Source of the DNA: Phoronis australis
Taxonomy: Eukaryota; Phoronida; Phoronidae
Assembly: GCA_002633005.1 (NCBI GenBank)
Contig: NMRA01000130.1
Span: forward strand, 67,577-131,576
Reading direction: 5' to 3'
DNA: 64,000 bases
Shown here piece after piece: positions 46,301 to 51,400 of the stretch. The translations under genes were made by a program, and so were the position numbers. How positions within the stretch are numbered: position 1 is the stretch's first letter; each line of letters opens with the position of its first letter. A model generated the notes under the pieces. The model ran no database searches. It was not told where the DNA came from and was given only the letters and a program-made list of their open reading frames with translations.

Positions 46301-47502
46301 GAAAACTCTAACATTTTCAGTCAAACTATCCGCGAAGGAGTCATTTTCGCCAGCAAATAGTTTGCTTCATCACCACCTGAATCGCTTTTAAACGAAAACT
46401 GGTGTTAAACATGTTCACTTATCAGCTATAAATTGATTCATATGATGCTAAGCAAAGGCCTCTTAAATCTTCGCATGTGTGTTCTTTGAAGTAAGCAGTT
46501 TGGCTACAAAAGTACCAGTAGAAACGCCAGCAGTTTTGGGATAAGTAAAACACCCAGCAAAAGTGACAATTGTAATCGCTCATAGAAGTGGTGTTTTTGC
46601 TACTAGAAAACGCTTAAACCTTTTAGCCAGTTTGTAAATGGGATATTAGCATTGCAGAGAGCATTAAAGTGAAAATGACTTACAGGCCTTCCTTTAGAAT
46701 TGGGAGGAGACAGACCATTAGCTGACAAAAGACAGAATACTTCTGTCATGGAGGCACAGATACACCTATGATTCCAACAATGATAAATTGACAGGATTAT
46801 CAAAAGGCCCTTTCATATTGACTTAACTCCGGTCTGAGCGAGCGAGCGGAGGGAGCGTTGACTTAAACAGCACAGTTAACTGGACTGTTCATACTGGCTT
46901 CGGTAGTTAATGACCATCGAAGTAAAGGGTTGGTGACGCTGACATCATCGAAGTTATCGCAAGGTAGCGCTGCACGCTAAGATTTTTTTCAATGTGACAA
47001 TTTGGGAACATTTAAATGTGCTAAATGACATTAAACTCATTTTAAAATTGATTGGTTATCATTAGAGAAAAAAAATAAGTAGTTATTAGTGACGGCACTA
47101 CTCTGTAACTGTTGACGATAACAGTGGCACCTGGCGATAACTTCAATTGGACCAGAGTTAAGCGTTCATACTGCACCGCAGCGTCGACGCTGTTAACTGC
47201 GATGTTAACTAGAGCTGTTAACTGCGATCCAGGATCGGAGTTAAGCGTTCATACTGACCACAACTCCCCAAACCATCGACGCGTCGACGTTAGTATGAAA
47301 GGCCCTAAAGAACTAAAAATGCTGCAAGCTGTTTTAAATCTTGTTCACATCACAGGTTAAACAAACGGATTTCAAACGATACTGTGCCAAACAAAAACTT
47401 ACCACGAGAAGAATTGAATCCAGCAGACAACAAAGAATGCGCAATATGAAGACAGAACGAGGACACGAGCACCCAGTCAACACCACGAGGCAAACCAAGC
47501 AT
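13144..47502 (-). CDS. EGFR: EGFR/ErbB-family receptor tyrosine kinase, whole gene (23 exons)
   Basis: Membrane receptor tyrosine kinase for EGF/neuregulin/spitz-type ligands. Exons were assembled by hand. Every border has AC before and CT after the exon on the plus strand (minus-strand GT-AG), and every phase joins without a frameshift. CDS length is 4,248 nt, 1,415 residues, counting the duplicated L1 exon once. Domain order: signal peptide 1 to about 27, L1 34-197, Cys-rich 1 198-360, L2 361-510, Cys-rich 2 plus an extra furin-like module 511-790, transmembrane 803-824, kinase about 873-1144, tail 1145-1415. Key residues are GSGAFG 881-886, Lys 907, Glu 924, gatekeeper Thr 952, HRDLAARN 997-1004 and DFG 1017-1019. 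Human EGFR has about 1,210 residues; the excess is mostly in the ectodomain. Family assignment is certain from the kinase and L domains. Exon 1 and the UTRs are the uncertain parts. Confidence 0.95.
13383..14502 (-). other. EGFR intron 22
   Basis: No exon seen. Carries an inverted pair, GTTGCATTGTGGGTTA near 14100 and CCCACAATGCAATG near 14210, probably a small MITE. Confidence 0.7.
14503..14649 (-). CDS. EGFR: EGFR exon 22, C-terminal tail
   Basis: Residues 1288-1336, phase 1-1. Contains a second YLQP tyrosine motif (Tyr 1317 in [10 protein letters not shown]) and Tyr 1327 in CPQYIDVDD, surrounded by acidic residues as expected for phosphotyrosine sites. Confidence 0.9.
15451..15698. mobile_element. 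Decayed MITE, relative of 12375-12666
   Basis: Ends CAGCAGGTGGAAATGATTC and the complement of GAATGGTTTCCAC; internal sequence is roughly inverted. About 250 bp. Confidence 0.4.
15745..15869. repeat. 14-bp tandem array abutting the exon 21 donor
   Basis: About nine copies of TTTTCACTTAACGC. Every third copy has ATGC instead of ACGC, giving a 42-bp higher-order unit. The last copy forms part of the exon 21 splice donor. Confidence 0.95.
15874..16081 (-). CDS. EGFR: EGFR exon 21, C-terminal tail
   Basis: Residues 1219-1287. Contains SRYSSDPLG, matching the RYSSDP motif of human EGFR, plus an Ala run (EAAAAAK). Phase 0 in, phase 1 out. Its donor GTATGTTAAGTG merges with a 14-bp tandem array in the intron (15745-15869). 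Confidence 0.92.
16082..17335 (-). other. EGFR intron 20
   Basis: No exon seen. 16906-16950 reads, on the minus strand, CCTGAAGATGAGATATGTG then CTCGAAATATCGC, wording typical of retroelement tail remnants. Otherwise unremarkable. Confidence 0.5.
17336..17557 (-). CDS. EGFR: EGFR exon 20, start of C-terminal tail
   Basis: Residues 1145-1218, phase 0-0. Starts [12 protein letters not shown], directly homologous to GDERMHLPS after the human kinase. Contains Tyr 1181 in [10 protein letters not shown], similar to the DEYLIP site of human EGFR, and a Ser/Pro-rich stretch ([11 protein letters not shown]) suited to proline-directed kinases. Confidence 0.95.
17558..18030 (-). other. EGFR intron 19
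   Basis: Nothing recognised beyond the splice sites. Confidence 0.7.
18031..18128 (-). CDS. EGFR: EGFR exon 19, end of kinase
   Basis: Residues 1112-1144. Reads [20 protein letters not shown] then [10 protein letters not shown], the final helices of the ErbB kinase (W-DADSRP, ARDP-RYLVIQ). Phase 1 in, phase 0 out. Confidence 0.96.
18408..19240. mobile_element. Element with TTCGGGGAAA / TCCGAATTTCCCC inverted ends (intron 18)
   Basis: The left end (GTTCGGGGAAACTCAGACGG and onward) and right end (complement of CCGAATTTCCCC, CCGACTTTCCCC and CGAATTTCCCCG copies) match inverted over about 35 bp. A perfect 12-bp hairpin of the same word, GTCCGAATTTCC / GGAAATTCGGAC, lies inside at 18800-18848. 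Non-coding. Confidence 0.4.
19595..19973 (-). CDS. EGFR: EGFR exon 18, kinase C-lobe
   Basis: Residues 986-1111. Contains [14 protein letters not shown] (catalytic Asp 999), [12 protein letters not shown] (DFG 1017-1019), activation-loop Tyr 1031 in [13 protein letters not shown], then [20 protein letters not shown] and [20 protein letters not shown]. Leaves in phase 1 (T|GT, Cys). Clearly an active EGFR-type kinase. Confidence 0.97.
20492..20623. repeat. 132-bp direct repeat, left copy
   Basis: Matches 20987-21118 at an exact offset of 495 bp without indels and with about five substitutions. Starts TTTAACTACAGCGCCAAG, ends CACTAATGTA. No TG..CA ends, so not an obvious LTR. Confidence 0.95.
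20697..20836. repeat. Three 51-bp palindromic GC-rich units
   Basis: TATATTAATATA cores at 20709, 20760 and 20811 (period exactly 51), each flanked by G/C arms that pair. The middle unit, 20741-20790, is a perfect 50-bp palindrome. Because 51 is a multiple of three, the minus strand reads a 17-residue repeat with a PYINIGGPA core. An N at 20837 directly follows. Confidence 0.95.
20987..21118. repeat. 132-bp direct repeat, right copy
   Basis: Partner of 20492-20623. The pair flanks about 363 bp that include the palindromic array and an N at 20837. Confidence 0.95.
21198..21482 (-). CDS. EGFR: EGFR exon 17, kinase N-lobe
   Basis: Residues 891-985, phase 0-0. Contains IPVAIK (catalytic Lys 907), the helix-C Glu 924 in [10 protein letters not shown], the Thr gatekeeper 952 in LVTQLMP, and the Cys at 959 in [10 protein letters not shown] that corresponds to human Cys 797. 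Ends [10 protein letters not shown]. All positions needed for catalysis are present. Confidence 0.97.
21616..21729 (-). CDS. EGFR: EGFR exon 16, kinase glycine-rich loop
   Basis: Residues 853-890, phase 0-0. Starts PLTPSDAKP (cf. PLTPSGEAPNQ of EGFR), then [10 protein letters not shown], and carries the ATP-binding loop [10 protein letters not shown] at 881-890. This is the N-lobe start of the tyrosine kinase. Confidence 0.97.
21730..22237 (-). other. EGFR intron 15
   Basis: Nothing recognised. Confidence 0.7.
22238..22421 (-). CDS. EGFR: EGFR exon 15, transmembrane and juxtamembrane segment
   Basis: Residues 791-852. The membrane helix is about 803-824 ([20 protein letters not shown] and two more residues), with GxxxG-type small-residue spacing usual for ErbB transmembrane dimers. 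It is followed by a basic stop-transfer stretch ([12 protein letters not shown]) and a juxtamembrane region. Phase 2 in, phase 0 out. Confidence 0.95.
22430..22860. repeat. Simple (TAA/TAATGG)n tract in intron 14
   Basis: Dense AATAATAATGG-type repeats, strongest at 22705-22855, looser from 22430. Apparent poly-Leu or poly-Ile ORFs here are artefacts of the repeat. Confidence 0.9.
22912..22988 (-). CDS. EGFR: EGFR exon 14, juxtamembrane end of Cys-rich region
   Basis: Residues 766-790 in a 77-bp exon. Reads [20 protein letters not shown] then EFVCS, the last disulphide-bonded loop before the membrane, with an NCT sequon. Enters in phase 0 and leaves in phase 2 (AT|T). A simple (TAA)n-type tract follows in the intron. 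Confidence 0.92.
22989..24163 (-). other. EGFR intron 13
   Basis: AT-rich, no exon or clear repeat recognised. Confidence 0.6.
24164..24412 (-). CDS. EGFR: EGFR exon 13, extra furin-like module
   Basis: Residues 683-765 in a 249-bp exon, phase 0 at both ends. Contains [37 protein letters not shown] and [15 protein letters not shown], one and a half complete furin-like repeats. Being phase 0-0 it could be skipped in frame. Its position just before the membrane corresponds to the fifth ectodomain of invertebrate EGFRs (family knowledge). Confidence 0.93.
24413..25214 (-). other. EGFR intron 12
   Basis: AT-rich, nothing recognised. Confidence 0.6.
25215..25404 (-). CDS. EGFR: EGFR exon 12, extended Cys-rich region
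   Basis: Residues 619-682. Starts [20 protein letters not shown] and continues with [16 protein letters not shown] fresh furin-like repeat begins where vertebrate EGFR approaches the membrane, so this is part of the extra ectodomain module seen in insect-type EGFR. Ends NLTNKE at GAG|GTGGGT, phase 0. Confidence 0.93.
26090..26597 (+). repeat. Dispersed repeat (ATGTGGGCGCATAAAA family), intron 11
   Basis: Ends ACAGATGGATGGGGGACAGC...AATGTGGGCGCATAAAA, like copies at 31020-31165, 34437-34626 and 39355-40260. The body has CACTAGGGAGAAGAG and TCAAGGACCTCC words shared with the 39-kb copy. Non-autonomous, no coding sequence. Confidence 0.6.
26852..26982 (-). CDS. EGFR: EGFR exon 11, Cys-rich domain 2
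   Basis: Residues 576-618. Reads [20 protein letters not shown], then CPSIKYL and [11 protein letters not shown], closely matching the GP-NC-C-Y-DG-C-CP repeats of domain IV. The acceptor's pyrimidine tract runs straight into a 20-bp tandem repeat (26988-27067). Phase 0 in, phase 2 out. Confidence 0.95.
26988..27067. repeat. 20-bp tandem repeat next to exon 11 acceptor
   Basis: Four copies of GGAGATGAACAGTGTGAACA. On the transcribed strand each copy supplies a TGTTCATCTCC pyrimidine tract, the last one serving exon 11. Confidence 0.95.
27068..28071 (-). other. Rest of EGFR intron 10
   Basis: Holds the 20-bp array at 27701-27800 and otherwise plain sequence. Confidence 0.6.
27701..27800. repeat. 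20-bp tandem array
   Basis: Five copies of CATGGTATGTCACAGCATGT alternating with a CATGATATGT variant. Degenerate GGCATGG words follow. Confidence 0.95.
28072..28274 (-). CDS. EGFR: EGFR exon 10, start of Cys-rich domain 2
   Basis: Residues 508-575. Reads [20 protein letters not shown] then [14 protein letters not shown] and [12 protein letters not shown], the domain IV opening (C-CS-GCWGPGP-x-C). Phase 1 in, phase 0 out at CCG|GTGAGT, joining the next exon to give CVGPGPTNC. Confidence 0.95.
28295..28363. repeat. 16-bp tandem repeat
   Basis: Four copies of CGCAACATAATTTATT-like units, starting 20 bp from the exon 10 acceptor. Confidence 0.85.
28605..28790. repeat. Degenerate roughly 60-bp repeat
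   Basis: Three imperfect copies sharing TGGATATA, CATTTACACAGATGTGC and GCACCT words. Confidence 0.6.
28958..29319 (-). CDS. EGFR: EGFR exon 9, receptor L domain 2
   Basis: Residues 387-507. Contains [31 protein letters not shown] and [20 protein letters not shown] then NLCYV, the canonical L2 ladder of ErbB receptors and the main ligand-contact domain along with L1. It ends with a sequon-bearing [10 protein letters not shown]. Phase 2 in, phase 1 out; donor GTATGTTA. Confidence 0.95.
29320..30798 (-). other. EGFR intron 8
   Basis: No exon or clear repeat. Confidence 0.6.
30799..30922 (-). CDS. EGFR: EGFR exon 8, start of L2
   Basis: Residues 346-386, a 124-bp exon with no long ORF of its own frame on either side. 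It was recognised from [20 protein letters not shown], the counterpart of the NI-x-F-NCT-I-G-L-x-FL start of L2. Enters in phase 1 from exon 7 and leaves in phase 2 (CA|T, His) into exon 9, resolving the phase conflict between those two. Confidence 0.94.
31020..31165 (+). repeat. Dispersed repeat fragment, intron 7
   Basis: Contains AAATTTCATGAGGATCTTGC and GGACAGAGATGGTAGCAATA, the 3' half of the family seen at 39355-40260. Confidence 0.55.
31354..31470 (-). CDS. EGFR: EGFR exon 7, end of Cys-rich domain 1
   Basis: Residues 307-345, phase 1-1. Contains [13 protein letters not shown] and [10 protein letters not shown], the last repeats before L2 and the counterpart of the C-KC-GPC segment of EGFR. 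It is followed at 30799 by a short exon that is easy to miss. Confidence 0.94.
31471..33128 (-). other. EGFR intron 6, distal part
   Basis: 31780-32000 has degenerate TTGATATCATATCAC-type repeats. Nothing else recognised. Confidence 0.5.
33154..33513 (+). pseudogene. Open reading frame remnant inside EGFR intron 6
   Basis: 120 codons open in one frame, antisense to EGFR, with a charged middle ([19 protein letters not shown]). An ATG lies just before it in another frame (33129, [16 protein letters not shown]), as if one frameshift separates the two. Probably a decayed transposon gene or chance; no domain recognised. Confidence 0.2.
33748..33994. mobile_element. hAT-like MITE
   Basis: Terminal inverted repeats AGGGCTTGGAAT / ATTCCAAGCCCT, and flanking 8-bp direct repeats AATACCTT and GATACCTT (7 of 8 match), as expected for hAT transposition. 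247 bp, A-rich interior, no ORF. A copy of its left end is at 5187. Confidence 0.65.
34437..34626 (+). repeat. Dispersed repeat, intron 6
   Basis: Matches 39365-39470 and the family 3' end: GAGCAACGCAGACCAATGAAATGCG, then ATCATAAAAATGGCCA, then AATATGTGGGCGCACTAAAA (described in parts). Confidence 0.65.
34701..34842 (-). CDS. EGFR: EGFR exon 6, Cys-rich 1 including dimerisation arm region
   Basis: Residues 260-306. Starts [16 protein letters not shown], continues MAYNPKT, then [13 protein letters not shown], which aligns to the domain II dimerisation-arm segment of EGFR (ACRKF...YNP...GKYSFGA-C-KKCP). The hairpin itself carries a short acidic insert (LRDEEDPNG) in place of the vertebrate loop. 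Phase 0 in, phase 1 out. Confidence 0.95.
34843..36758 (-). other. EGFR introns 4 and 5 (either side of exon 5)
   Basis: No exon beyond exon 5 and no clear repeat recognised. Confidence 0.5.
35754..35872 (-). CDS. EGFR: EGFR exon 5, Cys-rich domain 1
   Basis: Residues 220-259, entering in phase 1 and leaving in phase 0. Contains [25 protein letters not shown] and RAQDCF, matching the CCH-x-CA-GC-GP-x-DC pattern of the module that leads to the dimerisation arm. Cys spacing is intact. Confidence 0.95.
36759..36824 (-). CDS. EGFR: EGFR exon 4, start of Cys-rich domain 1
   Basis: Residues 198-219 in a 66-bp exon, phase 1-1. Reads [20 protein letters not shown], the conserved first furin-like repeat with the C-WG-GP-x-C signature of ErbB receptors. 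Acceptor TTTTCAG, donor GTAAGTAG. Confidence 0.95.
36825..38962 (-). other. EGFR intron 3
   Basis: No exon or defined repeat recognised in 2.1 kb. Confidence 0.5.
38963..39085 (-). CDS. EGFR: EGFR exon 3, end of L1
   Basis: Residues 157-197, phase 1 at both ends. Contains [12 protein letters not shown] followed by [12 protein letters not shown], the typical NP-x-LC-x-W-x-DI end of the ErbB L1 domain. The last codon is split (T|GT) and is completed by the Cys-rich exon at 36759. Donor is GTAAGTGA. Confidence 0.95.
39355..40260 (+). repeat. Longest copy of the dispersed repeat family (intron 2)
   Basis: Contains several internal units (about 39500, 39640, 39780, 39930) of the type GAAAATA..TTGAGGAC..AAGATACAGGGGTAA..CGTAAAAA..TGCCACTAGG, then the family 3' end AGAGATGATGGCAATATGTG..TGTGGGCGCATATAAAA. 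Non-coding. The 1,567-bp duplication begins inside its 3' end. Confidence 0.65.
40217..41783. repeat. 1,567-bp direct repeat, copy A (includes L1 exon)
   Basis: Near-identical to 41785-43351, same length. Copy A ends and copy B starts exactly on either side of the single N at 41784. Divergence looks like one to a few percent, lowest in the exon. Confidence 0.95.
41176..41544 (-). CDS. EGFR: Duplicate of EGFR exon 2, receptor L domain 1 (copy A)
   Basis: Same 369-bp exon as at 42744-43112, with intact splice sites and an identical translation. I see about four synonymous differences within the exon. It lies in the first arm of the 40217-41783 / 41785-43351 direct repeat. If both copies were real and spliced together, the receptor would gain a second L1 in frame, since the exon is phase 1-1. 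The single N exactly at the repeat junction makes an assembly duplicate of two alleles more likely, so it should not be counted twice in the protein. Confidence 0.85.
41785..43351. repeat. 1,567-bp direct repeat, copy B (includes L1 exon)
   Basis: Second arm. After it, unique sequence continues to another N at 43371. The arrangement matches two contigs whose overlapping ends were joined without merging. Confidence 0.95.
42744..43112 (-). CDS. EGFR: EGFR exon 2, receptor L domain 1 (copy B)
   Basis: Residues 34-156. Starts CPGTKKRF, the counterpart of the start of mature EGFR, and runs through a beta-helix L domain including [18 protein letters not shown] and IIRG. It contains NCT, NLS and NRT N-glycosylation sequons. 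The exon is 369 bp with phase 1 at both ends, so it could be skipped or doubled without breaking the frame. It is the second copy of a 1,567-bp direct repeat; the other copy at 41176-41544 gives the same protein sequence. This copy lies nearer exon 1 and on the far side of the N at 41784. Confidence 0.93.
43372..45182 (-). other. EGFR intron 1, proximal part
   Basis: No exon recognised. Contains the palindromic word GTCGCACTTGCGAC near 44606. Confidence 0.5.
45183..45283 (-). CDS. Candidate terminal coding exon, unrecognised gene
   Basis: 101-bp exon from acceptor TTTGTTCAG to a TAA stop. Reads [20 protein letters not shown] then [12 protein letters not shown]. Codon use and amino-acid mix look coding, and the exon joins in phase (G|GT) to the candidate at 46044-46099. 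It lies inside EGFR intron 1 on the same strand, so it is either a nested gene or the end of an upstream gene overlapping EGFR exon 1. I do not recognise the family. Confidence 0.4.
46044..46099 (-). CDS. Candidate internal coding exon, unrecognised gene
   Basis: 56-bp exon between acceptor TTGTATCCAG and donor GGGG|GTAAGG. Reads [18 protein letters not shown] in the frame that continues into the terminal exon at 45183-45283. Needs a phase-2 partner upstream, which 46684-46721 supplies. Confidence 0.35.
46684..46721 (-). CDS. Candidate micro-exon, unrecognised gene
   Basis: 38-bp exon with a good polypyrimidine acceptor (CTGTCTTTTGTCAG) and donor GTAAGTC. Read from phase 0 it gives [12 protein letters not shown] and leaves in phase 2, fitting the exon at 46044. 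Its internal ATG would allow a small protein of about 63 residues across the three exons. Short, so the evidence is only splice signal plus phase. Confidence 0.25.
46805..47306. mobile_element. MITE-like element with AGGCCCTTTCATA ends
   Basis: The left end AGGCCCTTTCATATTGAC and right end (complement of GACGTTAGTATGAAAGGCCCT) are inverted. Interior GAGTTAAGCGTTCATACTG words are repeated. About 500 bp, non-coding, lying between the candidate exon 1 and the small exon candidates. Confidence 0.5.
47403..47502 (-). CDS. EGFR: EGFR exon 1 (candidate): start codon and signal peptide
   Basis: Proposed residues 1-33 plus the first base of codon 34. The ATG is at 47500-47502, with an in-frame stop a short way upstream and no earlier in-frame Met. 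The peptide has a hydrophobic stretch ([18 protein letters not shown], residues 10-27) suited to a signal peptide. It ends at a strong donor (CGTG then GTAAGT) in phase 1, exactly what the L1 exon needs (G|TG, Val before CPGT). Human EGFR has its exon 1/2 junction at the same place and phase. The sequence is not conserved enough for homology, and three unrelated-looking exon candidates lie between it and exon 2, so this rests on phase, hydrophobicity and splice signal. Confidence 0.55.
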
Positions 47503-47875
47503 CTTCACACAAAATCCCCGACATAAACCAGGTAGTTATAACACCTGACCAACAAGAATTTGATGAGAAAAACTCCAAATCTTTCTCAAGTAAGTAGTGT
47601 CCCTCGGACAGTTACCTTCAAGGTAGCAATGCTTTAACAAAATTTCTCGCCACTTTTACGAGCATTTTTTGAGAACTACACAAATGAGAATTAGTTGAGT
47701 TCAGGAATCACACCATGATGTGTCAGTGAAGCTCTACATTTCCTTGCAAAACGCTTTTGCTGTCATAAATCCAGAAATACTTAGATGACTAACACAAGTC
47801 GCCATGGCAACACTCCATTGTTATTTTCAATTAAAAATGTCACGTTTCTCTAACTATTCCCAGAACACGATTTAC

Positions 47876-48421
47876 CGCTGGTAATCCCCGAGCAGCTCCA
47901 CATGTGTTTGCATGCGCAAAAGTTGAGTCCCGGGCAACATGGACATTTCCTCGAACGTAACAGCGGCTGTCATTCACATACAGCACGTGAAAAATCCAAT
48001 CAACTTTCGCAGTGACTGAAACATCCCACTAGTAGAACGGATAAATCAACAGATCTATAACAACTATGACGCCACATAACCGTTCCGTCACTCAAATCCT
48101 CCTCTGTATTTATTGATCAGTTTCATTACGCTCCACTGAATTCAAACCGGACATGCCGTGGGTGACCGCAATCAGAAGAGACCACTTGGCTTACCGACTG
48201 TTGGAGCTTATGACAATAACCCAACAAATTACGATTGATAAATAGACAGCTTTTAGCTACCCACACCTCCCCAGTCTCACTCCACTCTGCTTTCTATTGA
48301 TCTGCCAACTGGATGAGCGATTCTTAATAGCCTACAAGGCAAACACCAGCAAGTTGACAACCGTGTTCCCAATTCCTCTGTTTGCTTTCTACAACTTAAC
48401 TTCGTAATTACGTTGACGTCA
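47876..48421 (-). promoter_or_regulatory. CpG-richer stretch upstream of EGFR exon 1, possible promoter
   Basis: About 0.4-0.9 kb upstream of the proposed start codon. CpG dinucleotides are denser than in the surrounding AT-rich DNA. It contains a CATGCGCA (NRF1-like) site near 47911 and a perfect CRE palindrome TGACGTCA at 48414-48421. No TATA box stands out. Within it, 47876-48015 is also open in one frame between a TTTCAG acceptor and a GTAAAT donor (46 codons), so part of it could instead be an exon of an unknown transcript. Confidence 0.25.
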
Positions 48422-51400
48422 CATGGAGACTATACCATCAATTGTGCAGGATATGCAAATCACGTCGATATTTTCAGATATGATGCAATTAACAACCGAT
48501 AGCATGATCGTGAGGCAGCAATTTCCTATTTGATCAAACATTTTTGGATTATAAAGGCTCATCAAATTGCTTAAAGCACAAACATTAAATTTATGAAGTA
48601 TGAGTTACTTTATGACCACAAATCCCTTAAGAAATTCTATGATCAGAATTTTCAATTTCATGAACATTCAAAATGTGACACGCTCCCTTGGGTCAATCAC
48701 AACAAAATGCTGAAGACAAATTGCTCTAACTTCCAATCCCCTCAGGTAAATGTGATCAACGATCCGTTTCTAACATTGTCCAGTTGCGACTCACACAGGA
48801 AACGGACGAATTAACAGTACAAGGATCTACCTCGACAGCTGCACACAGGGGAGAAATCCACAATGCAAATCCAAGGTAGTCGAAATAACTCGATTTGTTT
48901 GTGCTGTCATTCACGCTTAACGGAGATTTATTTAAGGCGGGCCTTCACGGGAAAAGACACACATCGAGACAAATCTCCAACGACTACCATATGCCCTTGC
49001 TGCTTTCGACAAAACTAAATCTTATTCTGTGTTGCGCATTGTCTTCTACAACTTGAGTGACGGCAAACAGGAATTTCTCACCGAATTCACAAATAATCAA
49101 CGACTTTTTGTTTGCAAGGCCTCTGTGAAACCAGAATCAACGAGAATTCTCACAAATTACATCTTGTCATTCCGAAATAGGCTCCAAAACCAGTCAGCCC
49201 TTTGAGGAATTCACTCCACTCCAACTGACGTTGAACGTTGAATCATCCGTTGACAAGAAGATCACAGCTGACACCTTGGCAAAAGTACAGATGCATGCAT
49301 AATAAGCTCCTAATATCCAGGTACCAGAACATCCAGTTTGCGTAATTAACTGTTACACCTGGTTCAATGAAATAGTAGTACACTTGCATATAATGCAGGT
49401 AGTCATCCAGAATTTGACTCTTCTAACTGTAAACCCCCTCTGTGACTGCCCCAGCCACCAACATAACACAATAAATAGAGAAGAACAATTTCATAATCCT
49501 AGATAAATAGTTCTGAATACCTCCAGTTTCCAGGAACAAACTTGTCAAAACAGCCAACACATTTGTGGGCCTGCCTGGTTATGTAACCTCCACAATACCA
49601 ACTAAATACCAGCACAGTGACCTGGGCCTTCAGGTCCCATTTCCATAGGCAAGGAGAAATCTAAGTGTGAAATTATACTGGAAGCCAGAGGCCAAAACAG
49701 TAGCAACCGCAGATCTAAACTCTGTTTGTGGATATCAATATCAGGTTGTCCAGCAGACCATCAGACTTAGATGCAGGGAACTGTGAAAGGGAGGATTGTA
49801 GGAGGAAATTGCATGCATTTTTCAAACAGCTCATAGATCAACAGTTGAAGAATCTCCAAACAAAATCATCAAAAGATTTAAGTTGCCACGGTAACTTCCT
49901 TCATAGGTGCAATTTTACAACTTCCTACACCGAAGAGGAGCACGCATGACAGGACACGTGGAAACGTTGGACTATGTCACAAACCGAAATCACCACGGGA
50001 ACTGAACTGGAACAGTCAGGCTGCATCTGTCTGGTAATAAATACCAGATAATAAGGTTAACAATGTTCAGATCCAACCTCCACTATGTCCCCAGTGGGAG
50101 TGGCTTAAACATGCAAGCTAAGACAAAATCACAGATTGACATTTAAACTACAGTAATCCCACGTCCGTGAATGCCAAAAGTTGACCATCTCCAAGTATCA
50201 TCCTCAGTAACCTTCACACTGCCCTTGATCGTCAATATTGCTGTAGAATTCTGAACGACAACCAAACTTTAAGAAGCTCACAGTGGACCTATCCATCAGA
50301 ATTGTAGTAACAGCAACTGCCACTATGCAAGAATGAAATGTTCTACAGTGTAAAAACGCAGGTGAAAACATGCACAGAGGCGCTTGCCAATCACCTTAAC
50401 CTCAAATGAGTACAAGAAGAATGTGGGGTGATAATCTAGCATTCTGAATTACCGACAATATTCCCACTGTAAAGTGCACGGCTTGATTTTTGGTTACAGG
50501 GACAATATAGGTGCTATGACCGTAAAACACTTATCGGGAATATTGATAGAATAAGATAAACTTCTTAAACTTATTAGTTTCAACCGGAGCTACACAAAAT
50601 TTGTTGTTTTAGAGATTTTTCAACAAATCGTCAATTCTCATCGTTATTCAGTTTGTCAGACATTCGATGAAATCAAGGTCATTGATTTTATCAGTTTTAA
50701 CTAACACACTTCTAATACTAAGTCCTTTATCGACTGAGATTTAGCTAAGGCGACAGAGCATTAGGCTGCGACAGCAGGGGTTCCTTGCGGTACGATTCCG
50801 CGATGGCGCTATCTACGAAAACCACTTTTCTCGCTAATGATGTCCCTCAACGGCAATTATATTTTTAAAATGAACGTCTGTGAGTGTCCGCATTGGTCAC
50901 AGGGGTAACAAAGTAAAGTAATGTCTAATATTATAAAGGACGATAGAAGATCACCTGTAAATGATCAGAGAATTAGTCGGGAATTTTCTTATTGCTAAAC
51001 TTCTAATCCCATCACTCATGTGAAGTAGCTTCAAATCGGGTCACAAATGTGTTACTGTGGTGAAGCCCTGGATATTGATTGTATTAGAGGTTGTTATCCC
51101 ATGTAATTAAGTAGGGTGACCACACAGAAATTTCACAAAACAAAACCGTGTTTCCAATTAGACATCTTGTTGGGAAAACACCATGGTTACTGGTACCTCC
51201 AGGTGGTTAATAATCTTTAATCTGAAATCTGTTACTAAACATAGCAATGAAAAATTGCCTGGTGTTCACGTGGATAACTATAGGTATTAAGATAATTCAA
51301 TCAAATTTTACTAGCAAATTGTTAAGTTTTTGAACCACGAAACCCTTTTTGTTAAAAACATCAAAAAAAAAATTCATTTCTTTTTTAACACTGGTCACAA

